DNA of 64,000 bases from an uncultured Rubrobacteraceae bacterium (GTDB lineage Bacteria; Actinomycetota; Rubrobacteria; Rubrobacterales; Rubrobacteraceae), in the NCBI GenBank assembly GCA_902806065.1, contig CADCVE010000022.1:1-64000 (forward strand). Reading direction: 5' to 3'. Shown here piece by piece: positions 16,884-26,234 of the stretch (within the stretch, counting starts at the first letter, position 1; every line of letters starts with the position of its first letter). A program made the translations under genes and the position numbers. The notes under the pieces are model-generated. The model was given only the letters and a program-made list of their open reading frames with translations. It had not been told where the DNA came from and ran no database searches.

Positions 16884-17123
16884 ATGAAAGACAGGGTTTT
16901 GAGGTTTGCGCTGCGAGCGTCGGCGACGGGGATAGCCTTCAAGGTATTCGCGCGGTGGTTATCGCCATGGGGCTGGAGCCGACGGGAGCTCTCACCGGTT
17001 CTGCGCGACATGCGTGAGGAGGGCCTGACCGAACTGATTGAAGGCCCTACAGGCGAGATCCTTGAGTTACGCCTCACCGACCGAGGCGAACACGAGATGG
17101 CCTCCCTGTCGGCCGACCGATAA
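16884..17123 (+). CDS. Small winged-helix-like protein
   Basis: 79 residues from ATG 16884, chosen because GGGGAGGAC lies directly before it; the longer frame has no signal. The C-terminal part (SRRELSPVLRDMREEGLTELIEG, then EILELRLTDRGEHEM) has the helix-turn-helix then beta-hairpin pattern of a minimal winged-helix DNA-binding domain such as PadR/MarR-type. No family assigned with certainty. It stands alone. Confidence 0.55.
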   Translation: MKDRVLRFALRASATGIAFKVFARWLSPWGWSRRELSPVLRDMREEGLTELIEGPTGEILELRLTDRGEHEMASLSADR

Positions 17124-17524
17124 GCGCCGACCTGACGGTCGCGACCTACGACTTCATTGTGGTTTGCTGCGCCGACCCCCCGAAGGCCCTTGCAGTTGCC
17201 TCGGAGCAGGGAAGAAACTTTGCGGTCTCGCAGGGATTCGCGAGGGGGAGATGATCGTCCACTACCACGCCGCCCTGCTCGGGAATGTGCCAGACGATAA
17301 TCTCATGCGTGGCCTCTGGAAAGAGGCCCTCGGGCTGCAGAGGGTCACGTGAGGGCGGGGCAAGGCGGGTCGTTGAAGAACCTTATTACCGCAGAGGACG
17401 CCAAGGGACAAATAGACCGTCGCGATCATGATCCGGCCCCAACTCAAAATGGCCTGCCAACCTCACTTAGCCTCGGAGCAAGGTCGAAGGCACGCAAGGG
17501 CAAGGCTCTGGGAGGCCAGAAACC
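17124..17524 (+). other. Intergenic with possible degenerate reading frames
   Basis: Frames reading LTVATYDFIVVCCADPPKALAV and, shifted, GEMIVHYHAALLGNVPDDNLM with coding-like composition occur between 17125 and 17350, but they are broken and I do not recognise the protein. Confidence 0.3.
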
Positions 17525-18262
17525 GTGAACCGCTCCGTGAAACTCGCGCTCGACGTCCTCCTGGGCGCGGTCGTCCCGATCCTGGTGCTCTCCTACCTCT
17601 CGGGACCCTTGGGGGCCGTGCCCGCATACCTGGTCTCAGCCCTCATCCCGGTGGGCTGGGTAGTGGCCGACCTGCTCTTTATCACCAAGCGCCTCAACTT
17701 CATTACAGCCTTTCTGGGCCTCAGTGCCCTCGTGCGCGGGCTTTTGGCCTTCTGGTTCGTCGACGGCTTTCTCTTCGCGCTCAAGGACTCGGCCGGTAGT
17801 GCCGTGACGGTCTTGGTCTTCGGCGGCTCGCTCCTGGTCGGCCGCCCCGCGGTACGTGCCTTCGCCAAGCAAAGCCTCGACCCGCGCACCCCGGAGCAAG
17901 CGTCGGCGCTTCGTGGACTCTTCGCCGAGCGCCCGGTCGCCCGCGCGCTCGTCTTGGGCACCACGATACTCGCGGCGGTCCACGCCGCGGCCGGCGCAGC
18001 CAACTTCCTGCTCAACCTCTCGATCGTGACCGCGCCCTTCGGTACCGCCGAGTTCAATGAGCAGGTGGCCGCAGTAAACGCCATAACCCGCCTGGCTTTG
18101 GGGATACCGGAGATCCTGGCGACGGGCTTCGCGATCTGGCTGGTATTCAGGGCTCTCTACTCCCTTCTGCCGGGCATCCCCGGGGAGAAGACCTTCTGGG
18201 ATCTCGTCTGGCAGCGCGAGGCGCGGGGTAGAGCATGGACCGAGGTACAAAACGAGGGGTAA
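17525..18262 (+). CDS. VC0807-family membrane protein
   Basis: 245 residues with about six transmembrane helices; the pattern DLLFITKRLNFITAFLGLSALVRGLLAF, the region after LLVGRPAVRAFAKQ and the acidic tail match the VC0807 group of polytopic proteins related to IspA-type septation proteins, of unknown function. The GTG at 17525 is supported by GGGAGG 9 nt upstream. It is monocistronic as far as can be seen. Confidence 0.75.
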   Translation: MNRSVKLALDVLLGAVVPILVLSYLSGPLGAVPAYLVSALIPVGWVVADLLFITKRLNFITAFLGLSALVRGLLAFWFVDGFLFALKDSAGSAVTVLVFGGSLLVGRPAVRAFAKQSLDPRTPEQASALRGLFAERPVARALVLGTTILAAVHAAAGAANFLLNLSIVTAPFGTAEFNEQVAAVNAITRLALGIPEILATGFAIWLVFRALYSLLPGIPGEKTFWDLVWQREARGRAWTEVQNEG

Positions 18263-19045
18263 GAAGCGTCGGAGAGCCCCCGGGCGACAGCGCGAGGATG
18301 GCTATGAGGAACCTTCGTCGTAGAATGCCTGGTCGGAGACGCTTGAACTCCGCCGAGGCTCGGTTCATGGACCCGTAGAGAAGCAGGAGGTTGGTTTGTC
18401 TATCGGCGCTCGCAATGGCGCGTTATCGCGTGCAAGGCAAGGTGCGCCCCTCACGGGAGCCGCACGTAGCGTTGGGCGAAAGTCCTTTTCGCCTCGACAC
18501 GCTCGAGCTCGCCGTGGCCCGAAAACCGCCGAAATTCTCTAGCACTTGACAAATAGATATATGTGCGTTTAGAATATAGCCATTACCCTGGTGCTCTACT
18601 CCTCCTTTCCCTTTCCCCACTTATGGACGGGCACCAGGCTCTTTTCGTGGTAAATGCCGTACCTTCTCGAACATCCGAAAGGCTAAGGGCGGGTTCGTCC
18701 CATACGGGCGAAGCAGCACCTAACCAAAGACCGAAGATCAGGTAGACGAGGGCTTGGCCGTCATCTTCGGGCTATACCTTCATGCTCTCTGTTTCCACCG
18801 GTCAGTGCGCGAACAGTGGTTCTCGTTGCACTTCATCTGTACTTTATCCCGGGCTCACAGTATCCCACGTCCGCCGAGGGCGAAAAGTGGCCCTGGAAGT
18901 CGTGGACAGGCCAATCACAGATGGGTGTAGCCCTCATTCAGAGAGAAGCGGCGCCCCGCTCTTCGTAAATACTGCAGCGACCGCCTCTTCTGTATCGGGC
19001 TTTGTTGTCTTCCGAGCCGCTAGCGTTTTGTAGAGTACGAGCAGA
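18263..19045. other. Long intergenic region with an orphan promoter
   Basis: 780 bp with no supported gene. It includes a strong rightward promoter (18546-18575) that leads to no recognisable coding region before the convergent wall-protein gene. Confidence 0.5.
18546..18575 (+). promoter_or_regulatory. Orphan sigma-70-type promoter
   Basis: TTGACA (18546-18551), an 18-nt A/T-rich spacer and TAGAAT (18570-18575). Nothing with coding signals follows on this strand for 500 bp, so it may drive a non-coding RNA, an antisense transcript toward the wall-protein gene, or be a relic. Confidence 0.5.
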
Positions 19046-19079
19046 GGGAAGGGGCGGTTGGCTACAACCGCCCCTTCCC
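19046..19079 (-). terminator. Hairpin terminating the wall-protein gene
   Basis: A perfect 15-bp stem (GGGAAGGGGCGGTTG and its complement) with a 4-nt loop begins 27 nt beyond the stop of the minus-strand gene. There is no clear T run on either side. Confidence 0.65.
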
Positions 19080-19105
19080 GGGCTACTACGGCGTTTTGGT
19101 TGAGC

Positions 19106-19816
19106 TTACTTGACGAGCTTGCGGGCCAGCAAGCCACCGGCTACCAGCAAGATACCGGCGCCGAGGGCGAACAGCGAGGCGCCACCACCGGTCGCGGGCA
19201 ACTGCTTGGGAGAGGCGGCCTTCTTGGCCTCGGCCTTGGGAGTGGGCGTCTCAGCAGCGGCCTTGGCCTGCGGGGCGCTGGCCTTCACCTCGGCCTTCGG
19301 AGCCGGCGCGGGGGTGGCAGCCGCCGCCTTCGGGGTCTCCGCCTTTACCTCGGCCTTGGGAGCAGCAGCAGCCTTCGGGGTCTCTGCCTTGACGGCTGGG
19401 GCGGGCGCCGGAGCGGCCTTGGGCGCCGGTGTGGCCTTGGGAGCGGGCGCCGGAGCCACGGCCGGTGCGGCCTTGGGGGACGAAGCGGCCGCGGCCTGGT
19501 TCACCTCCTGCTTGCACTCGGCCGAAGAGCCACCGTTTACTTCGAGGTTAGAACCGATATCCTCCTGCTCGGAGTCACCGGTGTCGGAGTTTTGCTGAAC
19601 AGTACCGGAGCTGTTCTGGGCATTGCCCGTATTCGTGACACCCGAGACATTCGCGCACTGGTTGCCGTTGCTTCCCCCACCGGTGACCGTGAATGACTGA
19701 TCCACATCGCCGCTCTCTGTGTCCTGGTCGAACTCCTGCTCGACCTGCGCCATCGCCGGCGCGGCCGCCACCAACACCATCGCCAGCATCGCCGCCAAAA
19801 TCATTAACTTCTTCAC
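19106..19816 (-). CDS. LPXTG-anchored secreted wall protein
   Basis: 236 residues. A signal peptide (VKKLMILAAMLAMVLVAAAP, cut after AMA) is followed by a compact acidic domain of about 90 residues with two cysteines (Cys54 in SNGNQC, Cys101 in AECKQEV), then a long Ala/Pro/Lys-rich wall-spanning stretch with PKAE-type repeats, then LPATGG near residue 206, a hydrophobic helix and the basic tail ARKLVK. This is a complete sortase sorting signal. GTG 19816 has AAGGAG 9 nt upstream; the longer frame has no signal. The N-terminal domain is paralogous to the free secreted protein at 60996. No sortase gene is in the window. Confidence 0.85.
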   Translation of the reverse strand: MKKLMILAAMLAMVLVAAAPAMAQVEQEFDQDTESGDVDQSFTVTGGGSNGNQCANVSGVTNTGNAQNSSGTVQQNSDTGDSEQEDIGSNLEVNGGSSAECKQEVNQAAAASSPKAAPAVAPAPAPKATPAPKAAPAPAPAVKAETPKAAAAPKAEVKAETPKAAAATPAPAPKAEVKASAPQAKAAAETPTPKAEAKKAASPKQLPATGGGASLFALGAGILLVAGGLLARKLVK

Positions 19817-20104
19817 GATTATCGTCTCCTTCTTTGGACTTAACAAATCTGAATAAAGCTTACTTCTCTCTCTTTGGATCCGCATCCTCCGAAAGGAGGA
19901 TTCACGGGCATCGAAAGTATGATCCGCTTTTCCCGTGCTCCGCCTCCTTTCATTCGTGTTACCCATGCTATTAAGTGAGGTTAAGGGGTCGACGTAACAC
20001 CGTGGTTACGGTGGGAAGGTTTTTCGGTAACGGTTTAGAGGTTTGGGGATCTCCGCGAGAGGGCGACTGTTCCCGGCTGGCAAGTGAGTTAGAGCTTTTG
20101 GCTA

Positions 20105-21329
20105 TCAGTAGCTGGTGGCGTTGACGCGTTGGATCCGGTCCCCGTTCTTGCTCTTCGTGCCGGTAGCCACGGAGTCCGCTTTGATCCGCTGCTCGACCGC
20201 TGCCGGGGTCGCGGCAGTGTTGGTCGAGAGAAAGAGCGCCCCTGCCCCACCGGCGTGCGGCGAGGAGAAAGAGGTGCCCGAGAGTGTCGTTTTGCCGCCA
20301 CCCAGCTTCGTAGAGAGGATATTCACGCCCGGCGCCCAGATGTCCACGCAAGGACCGAAGTTGCTGAAACTCGCCTCCCGATCCGACCGGTTGGTCGCGG
20401 CCGTCGTCATGATGCCGTTGTCCGTGCCGGCGCCCCCCGCGCCGGGGATACGTCGCAGGCATCCTTATCTTCGTTCCCCGCCGCAACAGCATAGAAGATC
20501 CCTCTAGCGGCGGAGCTACTCACCGCCGCGTCCAGCGCCTCGCTCGCCTTACCACCGAGGCTCATGTTGGCGATAGCGGGCTTCTTCGCGTTCTGCGTCA
20601 CCCAGTCCACACCCTTGATGACGTCGGATAATAGTCCGCTGCCATTGCAGCCGAGCACCTTCACCCCAGTTAACGGCGTGCCGGGGGCGACGCCGACCAC
20701 GGAGCTTTTGTTGTCCTCGGCCGCCACGATGCCGGCGACGTGTGTACCATGGCCGTTGCAGTCCTTGTTCTTCCCTCGGCCAAACTGAACGTGGTCCACC
20801 ACGTTCAGTTCTGAATGCTTTTGTCTATGCCTGTGTCTATGATGTAGGCGTTGACGTTCGAGACGCTCCCGGCGCCGTCCCCGGCCTTCGTGGAGCTGAG
20901 GTCGGCGTCGATGCGGTCTATGCCATAGGGGAGGCTCTGTTCGGTGGCCTTCATAATCCTGTCCGGCTCCACGTAAGCAACGTCCGGGTCATCGCGCACC
21001 TCTTCCAGCCGGGCGGCCGGTATGCGGGCCGCGTAGCCCTTTATAGCGTTCCGGTAGGTCTGACTGACCTCCAGCCCGAGCCGCCCGGCCTGCTCGCTCG
21101 CTACTCGTTCGGAGGTCTGGACAGCGTCATCCCTGAGCACGACGATATAGCGATCCTGTACAACGTCCTCATCCATAGACTCCGAAGCGGCGGGCGTCAC
21201 GGCATCTTGCGCAAACACCGTCCCGGTACACGCCAGTAGCATCACCGCCACCGTAAACGAGAGCATAATTGTCCTTACCGAAGCCTTCGCCGCACGCCTC
21301 CAATCAGTACAATTACTATGAGAGAGCAT
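20105..21329 (-). pseudogene. Subtilisin-like S8 protease with two frameshifts
   Basis: The complete architecture is present in three frames: signal peptide ending TGTVFAQ, an I9 inhibitor propeptide (DRYIVVLRDD to VAYVEPDRIM), catalytic Asp in IIDTGID, His in NGHGTHVAG, the NMSLGG and AAGNE oxyanion region, and Ser in GTSFSSPHAGG. Total length of about 408 residues is normal for secreted thermitase-like proteases. Single-base losses near 20807 and within a G run near 20445 put the parts out of frame. The first is at the edge of a 24-bp palindrome. Because every catalytic residue survives, this is either a recent pseudogene or sequencing errors. Confidence 0.85.
20785..20808. repeat. Perfect palindrome in the subtilase gene
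   Basis: CTGAACGTGGT and ACCACGTTCAG pair perfectly across a 2-nt centre. The palindrome lies at the Asp-to-His segment of the protease and directly abuts the first frameshift. Confidence 0.9.
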
Positions 21330-21486
21330 CTTCTACCTCTTTCTTTGAAGGCAAAGCCCCAGAAAACCGCCGCTGCTCGATGACCAGCCGTCCCATCGAA
21401 ACTTTCGTGGCCCGCGCCACTATTGTAAGAGCCGTTAGTATAAGGGATAGCGAGAGGAACAGGACCCTGGGAGAGGGCTCTCGAGA

Positions 21487-21905
21487 CGGCTGGACGAGAA
21501 GCGCGTCACCGGTGCGGGAGCGGGCATAGAACGAGCCATCACGCTGTGCGTCTCGGAAGAAGGCACCCGCGTGAGAGTCTCCGACGTAGACGAGGAGAGC
21601 GTGGACAGAGTCGCCGCCAATCTGGCGGGTAACTCTCTCTAACAAAACTGACGTTACCAGAGCGGAAGAGGTAGAAGCGCCGGTGCGTCGGGCTCTCTAA
21701 GAGTGGGCCGCCTCCACGTCATGGTAACAACGCCGGGGTGGGGGTGGGCGTGGCCGCGACGGCGACGAGCGAAGAGTACTACAACCTCGTGACAGACGTG
21801 TGCGTCAGAGGGCTGAAGTATGCGATACTCGCGATCAGAGACTCAGGCGGCAGGTCGTTCGTCAACATGTCCTCCATCGCGGCGCTCGTAGTGGCGACGG
21901 CGTAG
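21487..21905 (+). pseudogene. Short-chain dehydrogenase remnant
   Basis: Successive frames read RLDEKRVTGAGAGIERAIT (a worn TGxxxGIG cofactor loop), TRVRVSDVDEESVDRVAANLAG, VTRAEEVEAPVRRAL, HVMVNNAGV (the NNAG motif) and GGRSFVNMSSIAAL. Several frameshifts and stops occur and the sequence ends before the YxxxK catalytic motif, at the junction with a transposase fragment. Confidence 0.75.
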
Positions 21906-22142
21906 GGTAGTTGCCGAGCAGCGCTTGTCGGCGATCCTCTCGTAGGCGCAACCGAACACCAAAACTTGCACGAGCTTCTCAAATACTGTCCTGTCGGAGA
22001 TGCGGAGCCGGTGACAGCCGAGCGGATGGTTAGTCTCTCTTTCGGGCAGCAAGGCTCTGAGCTGTTGCCAGATAGGCTCGATGAAGTATGGTTGGAGTGC
22101 GGGCACGGGGTACGCTCCTTCGCATCGAGAAGCTTCAGACAC
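21905..22142 (-). pseudogene. N-terminal fragment of IS5-type transposase
   Basis: The leftward frame starting at 22142 reads FIEPIWQQLRALLPERE, HPLGCHRLRISDRTVFEKL and VQVLVFGCAYERIADKRC, then TTLRRR, the N-terminal DUF4096-like domain of an IS5-family transposase different from the one at 2050. It is cut off after about 80 residues where the SDR relic begins, so the catalytic domain is absent. Confidence 0.75.
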
Positions 22143-22249
22143 TCCCAGGATGCTCGAGCATTCCGTACCCGTTTACATGCTGACACGCTCCTATTGGCGG
22201 AGCCTGAAGCACTCCGTGCCCTGTGCCCAGCTTCTTCGGCACGTGCCCA

Positions 22250-23017
22250 TTGGCGCAAGCTCTTACATGATGCCGATGCCCGCAAGAGCCACCCCACTTG
22301 CTAGAATGATCAGGCCCACGCAGTCAAGAGCCGTATGCTGAAGCCGCAAACCTTCCTTTTTTGGAGGTATAGTGGACAACACATCGTCTGATCCAAGGTC
22401 TGGTCAGCTTCCCCAGGATATCCACGTTCAGTGGTCAGGTCGGGATCAAGCCACGCATTGGCTGCTCCTCGCGCTCGCCGTGGTGGCTGGTATTCAGACC
22501 GGTGGTGTGATCTTTGACACTCTGGTCAATGACCCGGTGTGGAGCGACTCCGTTGTCGCGGCGCGTGCCTGGAATGAAGACATCGATCTCAGCAGGTTCT
22601 ATATTGCCTTTACCAATGGCGTATTCCTGCTTGCGATCGTCACTCTGATGGTCGGCTGGCGGTCCCCGCGACCGGTGCGTGGGTGGCTGCGCTGGGCCAC
22701 GGGATTCTTCATCATCGCGGTTGTGATCACCATTGTCTACTTTCTTCCCGAGATCCAGGAGATCCGAGGCGCTTCCGCCGAGCCGATACCGGACGGTGAA
22801 TTGAGCGACCGCATCCAGCACTGGACGCTTCTTGACCCTGTGCGGGAGTTGTTCATATTCGCCGGCTTCGTCCTCACCGTTCGCGCGGTGGGACTGTCGC
22901 ATGCAGCGCAGGCGCGTACAAAGATGCTGAGCGAAGGCCGGTTGCCGCCATCGGGTCATCCATGAGGAGCTAAGAGCTTGCGCCAAGCCGCCCATGACCT
23001 ATTGGTGCAGGCTCTTA
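22250..23017. repeat. Three copies of a 16-bp motif around one gene
   Basis: TTGGCGCAAGCTCTTA occurs at 22250-22265, its exact reverse complement at 22971-22986, and a direct copy with two changes at 23002-23017. The last two form a hairpin 5 nt after the stop of the enclosed gene (16-bp stem, 14 paired, 15-nt loop), which may serve as its terminator. Confidence 0.7.
22372..22965 (+). CDS. DUF1772-like four-helix membrane protein
   Basis: 197 residues with four transmembrane helices and the short acidic loop between helices 1 and 2; spacing resembles DUF1772/anthrone-oxygenase-like membrane proteins. The GTG at 22372 is supported by GGAGG 7 nt upstream. Both ends of the gene carry copies of the same 16-bp motif. 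Function is unknown and no partner gene is adjacent. Confidence 0.65.
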   Translation: MDNTSSDPRSGQLPQDIHVQWSGRDQATHWLLLALAVVAGIQTGGVIFDTLVNDPVWSDSVVAARAWNEDIDLSRFYIAFTNGVFLLAIVTLMVGWRSPRPVRGWLRWATGFFIIAVVITIVYFLPEIQEIRGASAEPIPDGELSDRIQHWTLLDPVRELFIFAGFVLTVRAVGLSHAAQARTKMLSEGRLPPSGHP

Positions 23018-23231
23018 GTATGACTACTCGGCGGCAGGCGGCACCTCGAAGACCGAGGCAGAACGGGAGGTGGGGGCTTTCTGGCGTAGGACCACCGTCA
23101 ACAGCCAACTTCAGTAGGTGAGCCCAAAAATTGCCGTCCAGATACGGCCCACCTGCGAACTTAGGTTGGCTATCCTGGCTCGCGCGTTCCCCTGGGTAGC
23201 GCCTCTACCGCCCGATCCGGCTACTAGCCGA

Positions 23232-24938
23232 TTACTCTACTTGGAGGGCCACCTTGCGGGTGGGCGGATAGTACCCTTCTCTATCCGCTGTCAGGATAAC
23301 GATGGACAGCTCGTGAGCGCCGACCCCGGGCACGGGTACAAATCGCTCGAACCCGGAGTACCTGTACGACGGCATACCGAAAGAATCCGCTATGTCTTGC
23401 CGCTCTACACCATAGAAGGCGGGGAAGAGCTCACCGTCTATATCCACGTAGACCCCACCCGCCGCGCTCTCGTTGCCGGCGTCGACGGCCCATCCGGTTA
23501 GTTTGATGAAAGATGCCTTGGCGGGGACAATGATGGATTCATTCTCCTGGCGGAGACCGTCGCCGGTTATGCTCGTGGCGGATGAGGCAGGGGAGGAAAT
23601 GGGATAGAGGTCGGAGAGTGGGGGGAGGTCCCAATCCTGGGGTCCTGAGAAAACATTGTAGCCGAGACTCTGAAGCACAGGGGCGCGCTCTCTTATGACT
23701 CTAGCGCGGGGGTGAAGGGTCTCCGTCAGGGCCTCGTCGGGCTGGGTCTCGTATGTGGAGAGGACGAAAGCCGCCTTCTCTCTGGTTGCCCTCTCTTTGC
23801 TGCCTACTTTGATCCCCTCCTGGTAGGAGACAGCGGCGCTCAGAAGTATGGCCCCGGACAAAGCGGCAAGCAAAAGAGTATTGGTCGTGGACCTTCTGTC
23901 GAACGCTACCTTCACCAGCACCGCGTAGATAGCCACCACCGCGAGGATAGAGAAGGACGTGTACCTCGGGGCCATAGCCTGCAGAGGACCGAACTCTCCG
24001 GCTCTTCCCAGCGTAATGGACCCCAATATAAGGAAAGAGTACAGCAGAAGAGATAGCCAGAACGAATACTCGCTCAACTTTTTGTCCCTGTAGACCACAA
24101 ACAGGCTCACCAGAGCGAGACAGACCAGCAACAAACCGGCTATAAAGGCGGAGTTCTGCCTCCAGAATAGCGAGCTTCCCAGCAGGTTTGAGAAGTATTG
24201 CGCTCCTACTATGGGATGGTACAGAGCGTAGGACAAAGATGAGCTATTCCCACGTCTGGCAAAATCCGCGAAGTAAGCGATCCACTCCGCGAGGCCGACC
24301 AGAGTCCAGATCAGGATCCAGACCCTTTTAGCAGACTTCTCCAGCGGGCTGACAGCTAACAACAACAGCCCTACCGGCCACAAAAAGAGACCTTGCGCAT
24401 TGGAGAACGAAGCGACCGTAGCACTCCCCAGAGCCGCCACGAAGGCGCCCTTTCCGAAGCGTCCGCGCCCCGAGACGTATAGCAAGAAGAGCGCGAGCAC
24501 GCCGAAAGTCTGGGTGAAGGCGAAGCTGATCTGAAATCCCCATAGCATGTTCTCGTACTGCCTGAAGCTGAACACTAGAAACGATATGGGAACGAATAAG
24601 AGGAGGAGCCACGAACTCCTCGTGCCGACCCTGAACGCGAGAAATAGAACGGCCAACGTAACCAGAAAGCAGACCTGTATTAGGTACATCTCGGCTACGT
24701 TGTCGTACCCTGTAATGCGGCCCAACAAAAACTCGACGGCCTTGGGGAAGAACATCCTATGCTCGTTGTGCTGGTCGAAAAAGTCCGATAGGGTCAACGT
24801 GCCGGAGGACCATTCGCCGAAGGTACGCGCCATCGACCACGCGTCGGAGAACACTACGCTAACCCCGAACGAGCGGACGTAGAGCAAAGCAAGAGCGGCG
24901 GGCAGCAGGATCAAGACTAGAGATACGAAACCGACCAA
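23232..24938 (-). CDS. Large polytopic membrane protein
   Basis: 568 residues: about eleven transmembrane helices up to residue 380, then an extracytoplasmic C-terminal domain of about 170 residues. After helix 1 comes an acidic FSDAWSMARTFGEW segment and DQHNEHRMFFPKA, an arrangement like GT-C-type glycosyltransferases whose catalytic acidic residues lie in the first outer loop. The family itself is not recognised. The TTG at 24938 is the only plausible start: the frame opens only about 95 nt upstream and contains no ATG or GTG. A sulfotransferase and glycan enzymes lie further right, consistent with envelope glycan work. Confidence 0.65.
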   Translation of the reverse strand: MVGFVSLVLILLPAALALLYVRSFGVSVVFSDAWSMARTFGEWSSGTLTLSDFFDQHNEHRMFFPKAVEFLLGRITGYDNVAEMYLIQVCFLVTLAVLFLAFRVGTRSSWLLLLFVPISFLVFSFRQYENMLWGFQISFAFTQTFGVLALFLLYVSGRGRFGKGAFVAALGSATVASFSNAQGLFLWPVGLLLLAVSPLEKSAKRVWILIWTLVGLAEWIAYFADFARRGNSSSLSYALYHPIVGAQYFSNLLGSSLFWRQNSAFIAGLLLVCLALVSLFVVYRDKKLSEYSFWLSLLLYSFLILGSITLGRAGEFGPLQAMAPRYTSFSILAVVAIYAVLVKVAFDRRSTTNTLLLAALSGAILLSAAVSYQEGIKVGSKERATREKAAFVLSTYETQPDEALTETLHPRARVIRERAPVLQSLGYNVFSGPQDWDLPPLSDLYPISSPASSATSITGDGLRQENESIIVPAKASFIKLTGWAVDAGNESAAGGVYVDIDGELFPAFYGVERQDIADSFGMPSYRYSGFERFVPVPGVGAHELSIVILTADREGYYPPTRKVALQVE

Positions 24939-25059
24939 GGAGTCTAGAGCCTTATTCTTGACGGCCTTGCCTCTCTTGTTAGTCTGGTACCTTACTCTCC
25001 CGGGGGCAGCCGCGCCTTCCGCCGACCTGGGATACTATCAGCGCCCAACCCCACATGCA

Positions 25060-26229
25060 CTACCGAGCGAAACGATCCGGGCGAAACGGGACGATGAGTT
25101 TGTCTACCTCGCCGCTGAGTATCTCCCGTGCCAGGAGTCGCCCGAGCAGAGGGCCGAGCGTGACACCGCTATGCGTGACGGCCTCATAGTAGTCGGGCAG
25201 GGTATCGACCGCCCCCACGCTCGACAAACCATCTTCCGGCATCGGGCGGACGCCGATCCTGATGCCCTTGACCTTCGCGCTTTCGAGCGCCGGGACCACC
25301 CGCCGGGCGTGTTCGAGCAGCTTGTGGGACAGGTGTCCTTCCGCTTCAGTCTTGCTTCCGAGTTCCTGGTCTATGGAGCCGTGGTTTATGGCGATGTGTC
25401 CCGGGCCGTCGGGGCGCAGGTTGGCGTATTGGGAGTGGATGAGCCGGCCGACGGGAGAGCCGGCGGCGACGCGTAGGATCATCCCTTTACTCGGCTTGAG
25501 CGGCAGCGGCCGTCCGAGCAGCGCGGCTACCCGATCCGCCTCCGGCCCCGCGGCATTGACGACGGTATCCACCGGGAGACTCTCGCCGCTATCGAAGCGC
25601 AACGCCGACCCGCGCCCGCCCGCCGCCTCGATCTCTTGGACCGTGGCGCCGAAGCGCGTATCGGCTCCATCCTCACGAGCACGCTCGACGAGAGAGTTCG
25701 CGAGTCGTGGAGCGTCTACCCAGGCCTCTTCGGGGAAGAAGGCCACGGGTGTCTCCGGACTCGGGAAGGCCACGTTCGGCTCCAGATACTCGTTGACCCA
25801 CGAGGCTTTTTTCCATTCGGCGGCGTAACCCCAAGATCGCAACCTCTCGACCCTGCGTTCGAGCCTCTCCAGAGACTCCGCGTCCCCGGCCCACTCCAGG
25901 TTACCTCCGGGGTGAAACCAGGACGCCCCGGCTCCCACCCTGGCGTCAGCCTCAGATCCGCCGGATAGCTCGTCACGCAGTAGGTAGTGCTCTTCGAGCC
26001 CGGCGCGGTTCAGCTCGAAGTATTCGCGGGGCGTCTTCTCGTTGGCGTTCGCCCAGGCGAAGCTCGCCGAGGTCGTGCCGCTCCCCGGTGAGGAACGGTC
26101 GATGATGAACACTCTGGCCTCTCCAGTCTGTGCGAGCCGGAACGCTACCGAGGCCCCGACGACGCCGGCCCCGATCACCGCGATCCGGGGCGCCCGTCCT
26201 ATCGCCCGTGGATGCCTCGATGCTTGCAT
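25060..26229 (-). CDS. FAD-dependent amine/amino-acid oxidase (DadA-like)
   Basis: 389 residues from ATG 26229. The dinucleotide-binding motif VIGAGVVGASVAF is at the N-terminus, with the acidic end of beta-2 in VFIIDRSSPGSG. The central part (PKASW-like substrate region, VVNAAGPEADRVAALLG) and C-terminal GIRIGVRPMPEDGLSSVG, VTHSGVTLGPLLGRL follow the DAO family, which oxidises amino acids, sarcosine or similar amines. The start is 5 nt after the stop of the aldo/keto reductase, so the two form an operon. A longer frame running into the upstream gene has been discounted. Confidence 0.85.
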   Translation of the reverse strand: MQASRHPRAIGRAPRIAVIGAGVVGASVAFRLAQTGEARVFIIDRSSPGSGTTSASFAWANANEKTPREYFELNRAGLEEHYLLRDELSGGSEADARVGAGASWFHPGGNLEWAGDAESLERLERRVERLRSWGYAAEWKKASWVNEYLEPNVAFPSPETPVAFFPEEAWVDAPRLANSLVERAREDGADTRFGATVQEIEAAGGRGSALRFDSGESLPVDTVVNAAGPEADRVAALLGRPLPLKPSKGMILRVAAGSPVGRLIHSQYANLRPDGPGHIAINHGSIDQELGSKTEAEGHLSHKLLEHARRVVPALESAKVKGIRIGVRPMPEDGLSSVGAVDTLPDYYEAVTHSGVTLGPLLGRLLAREILSGEVDKLIVPFRPDRFAR

Positions 26230-26234
26230 CAAGC

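Noticed and set aside
19110-19598. Long Ala/Gly-rich open frame opposite the LPXTG protein gene
   Set aside because: It is an echo of the Ala/Pro/Lys repeats on the other strand; it has no ribosome binding site and the antisense protein has a complete signal peptide and sorting signal.
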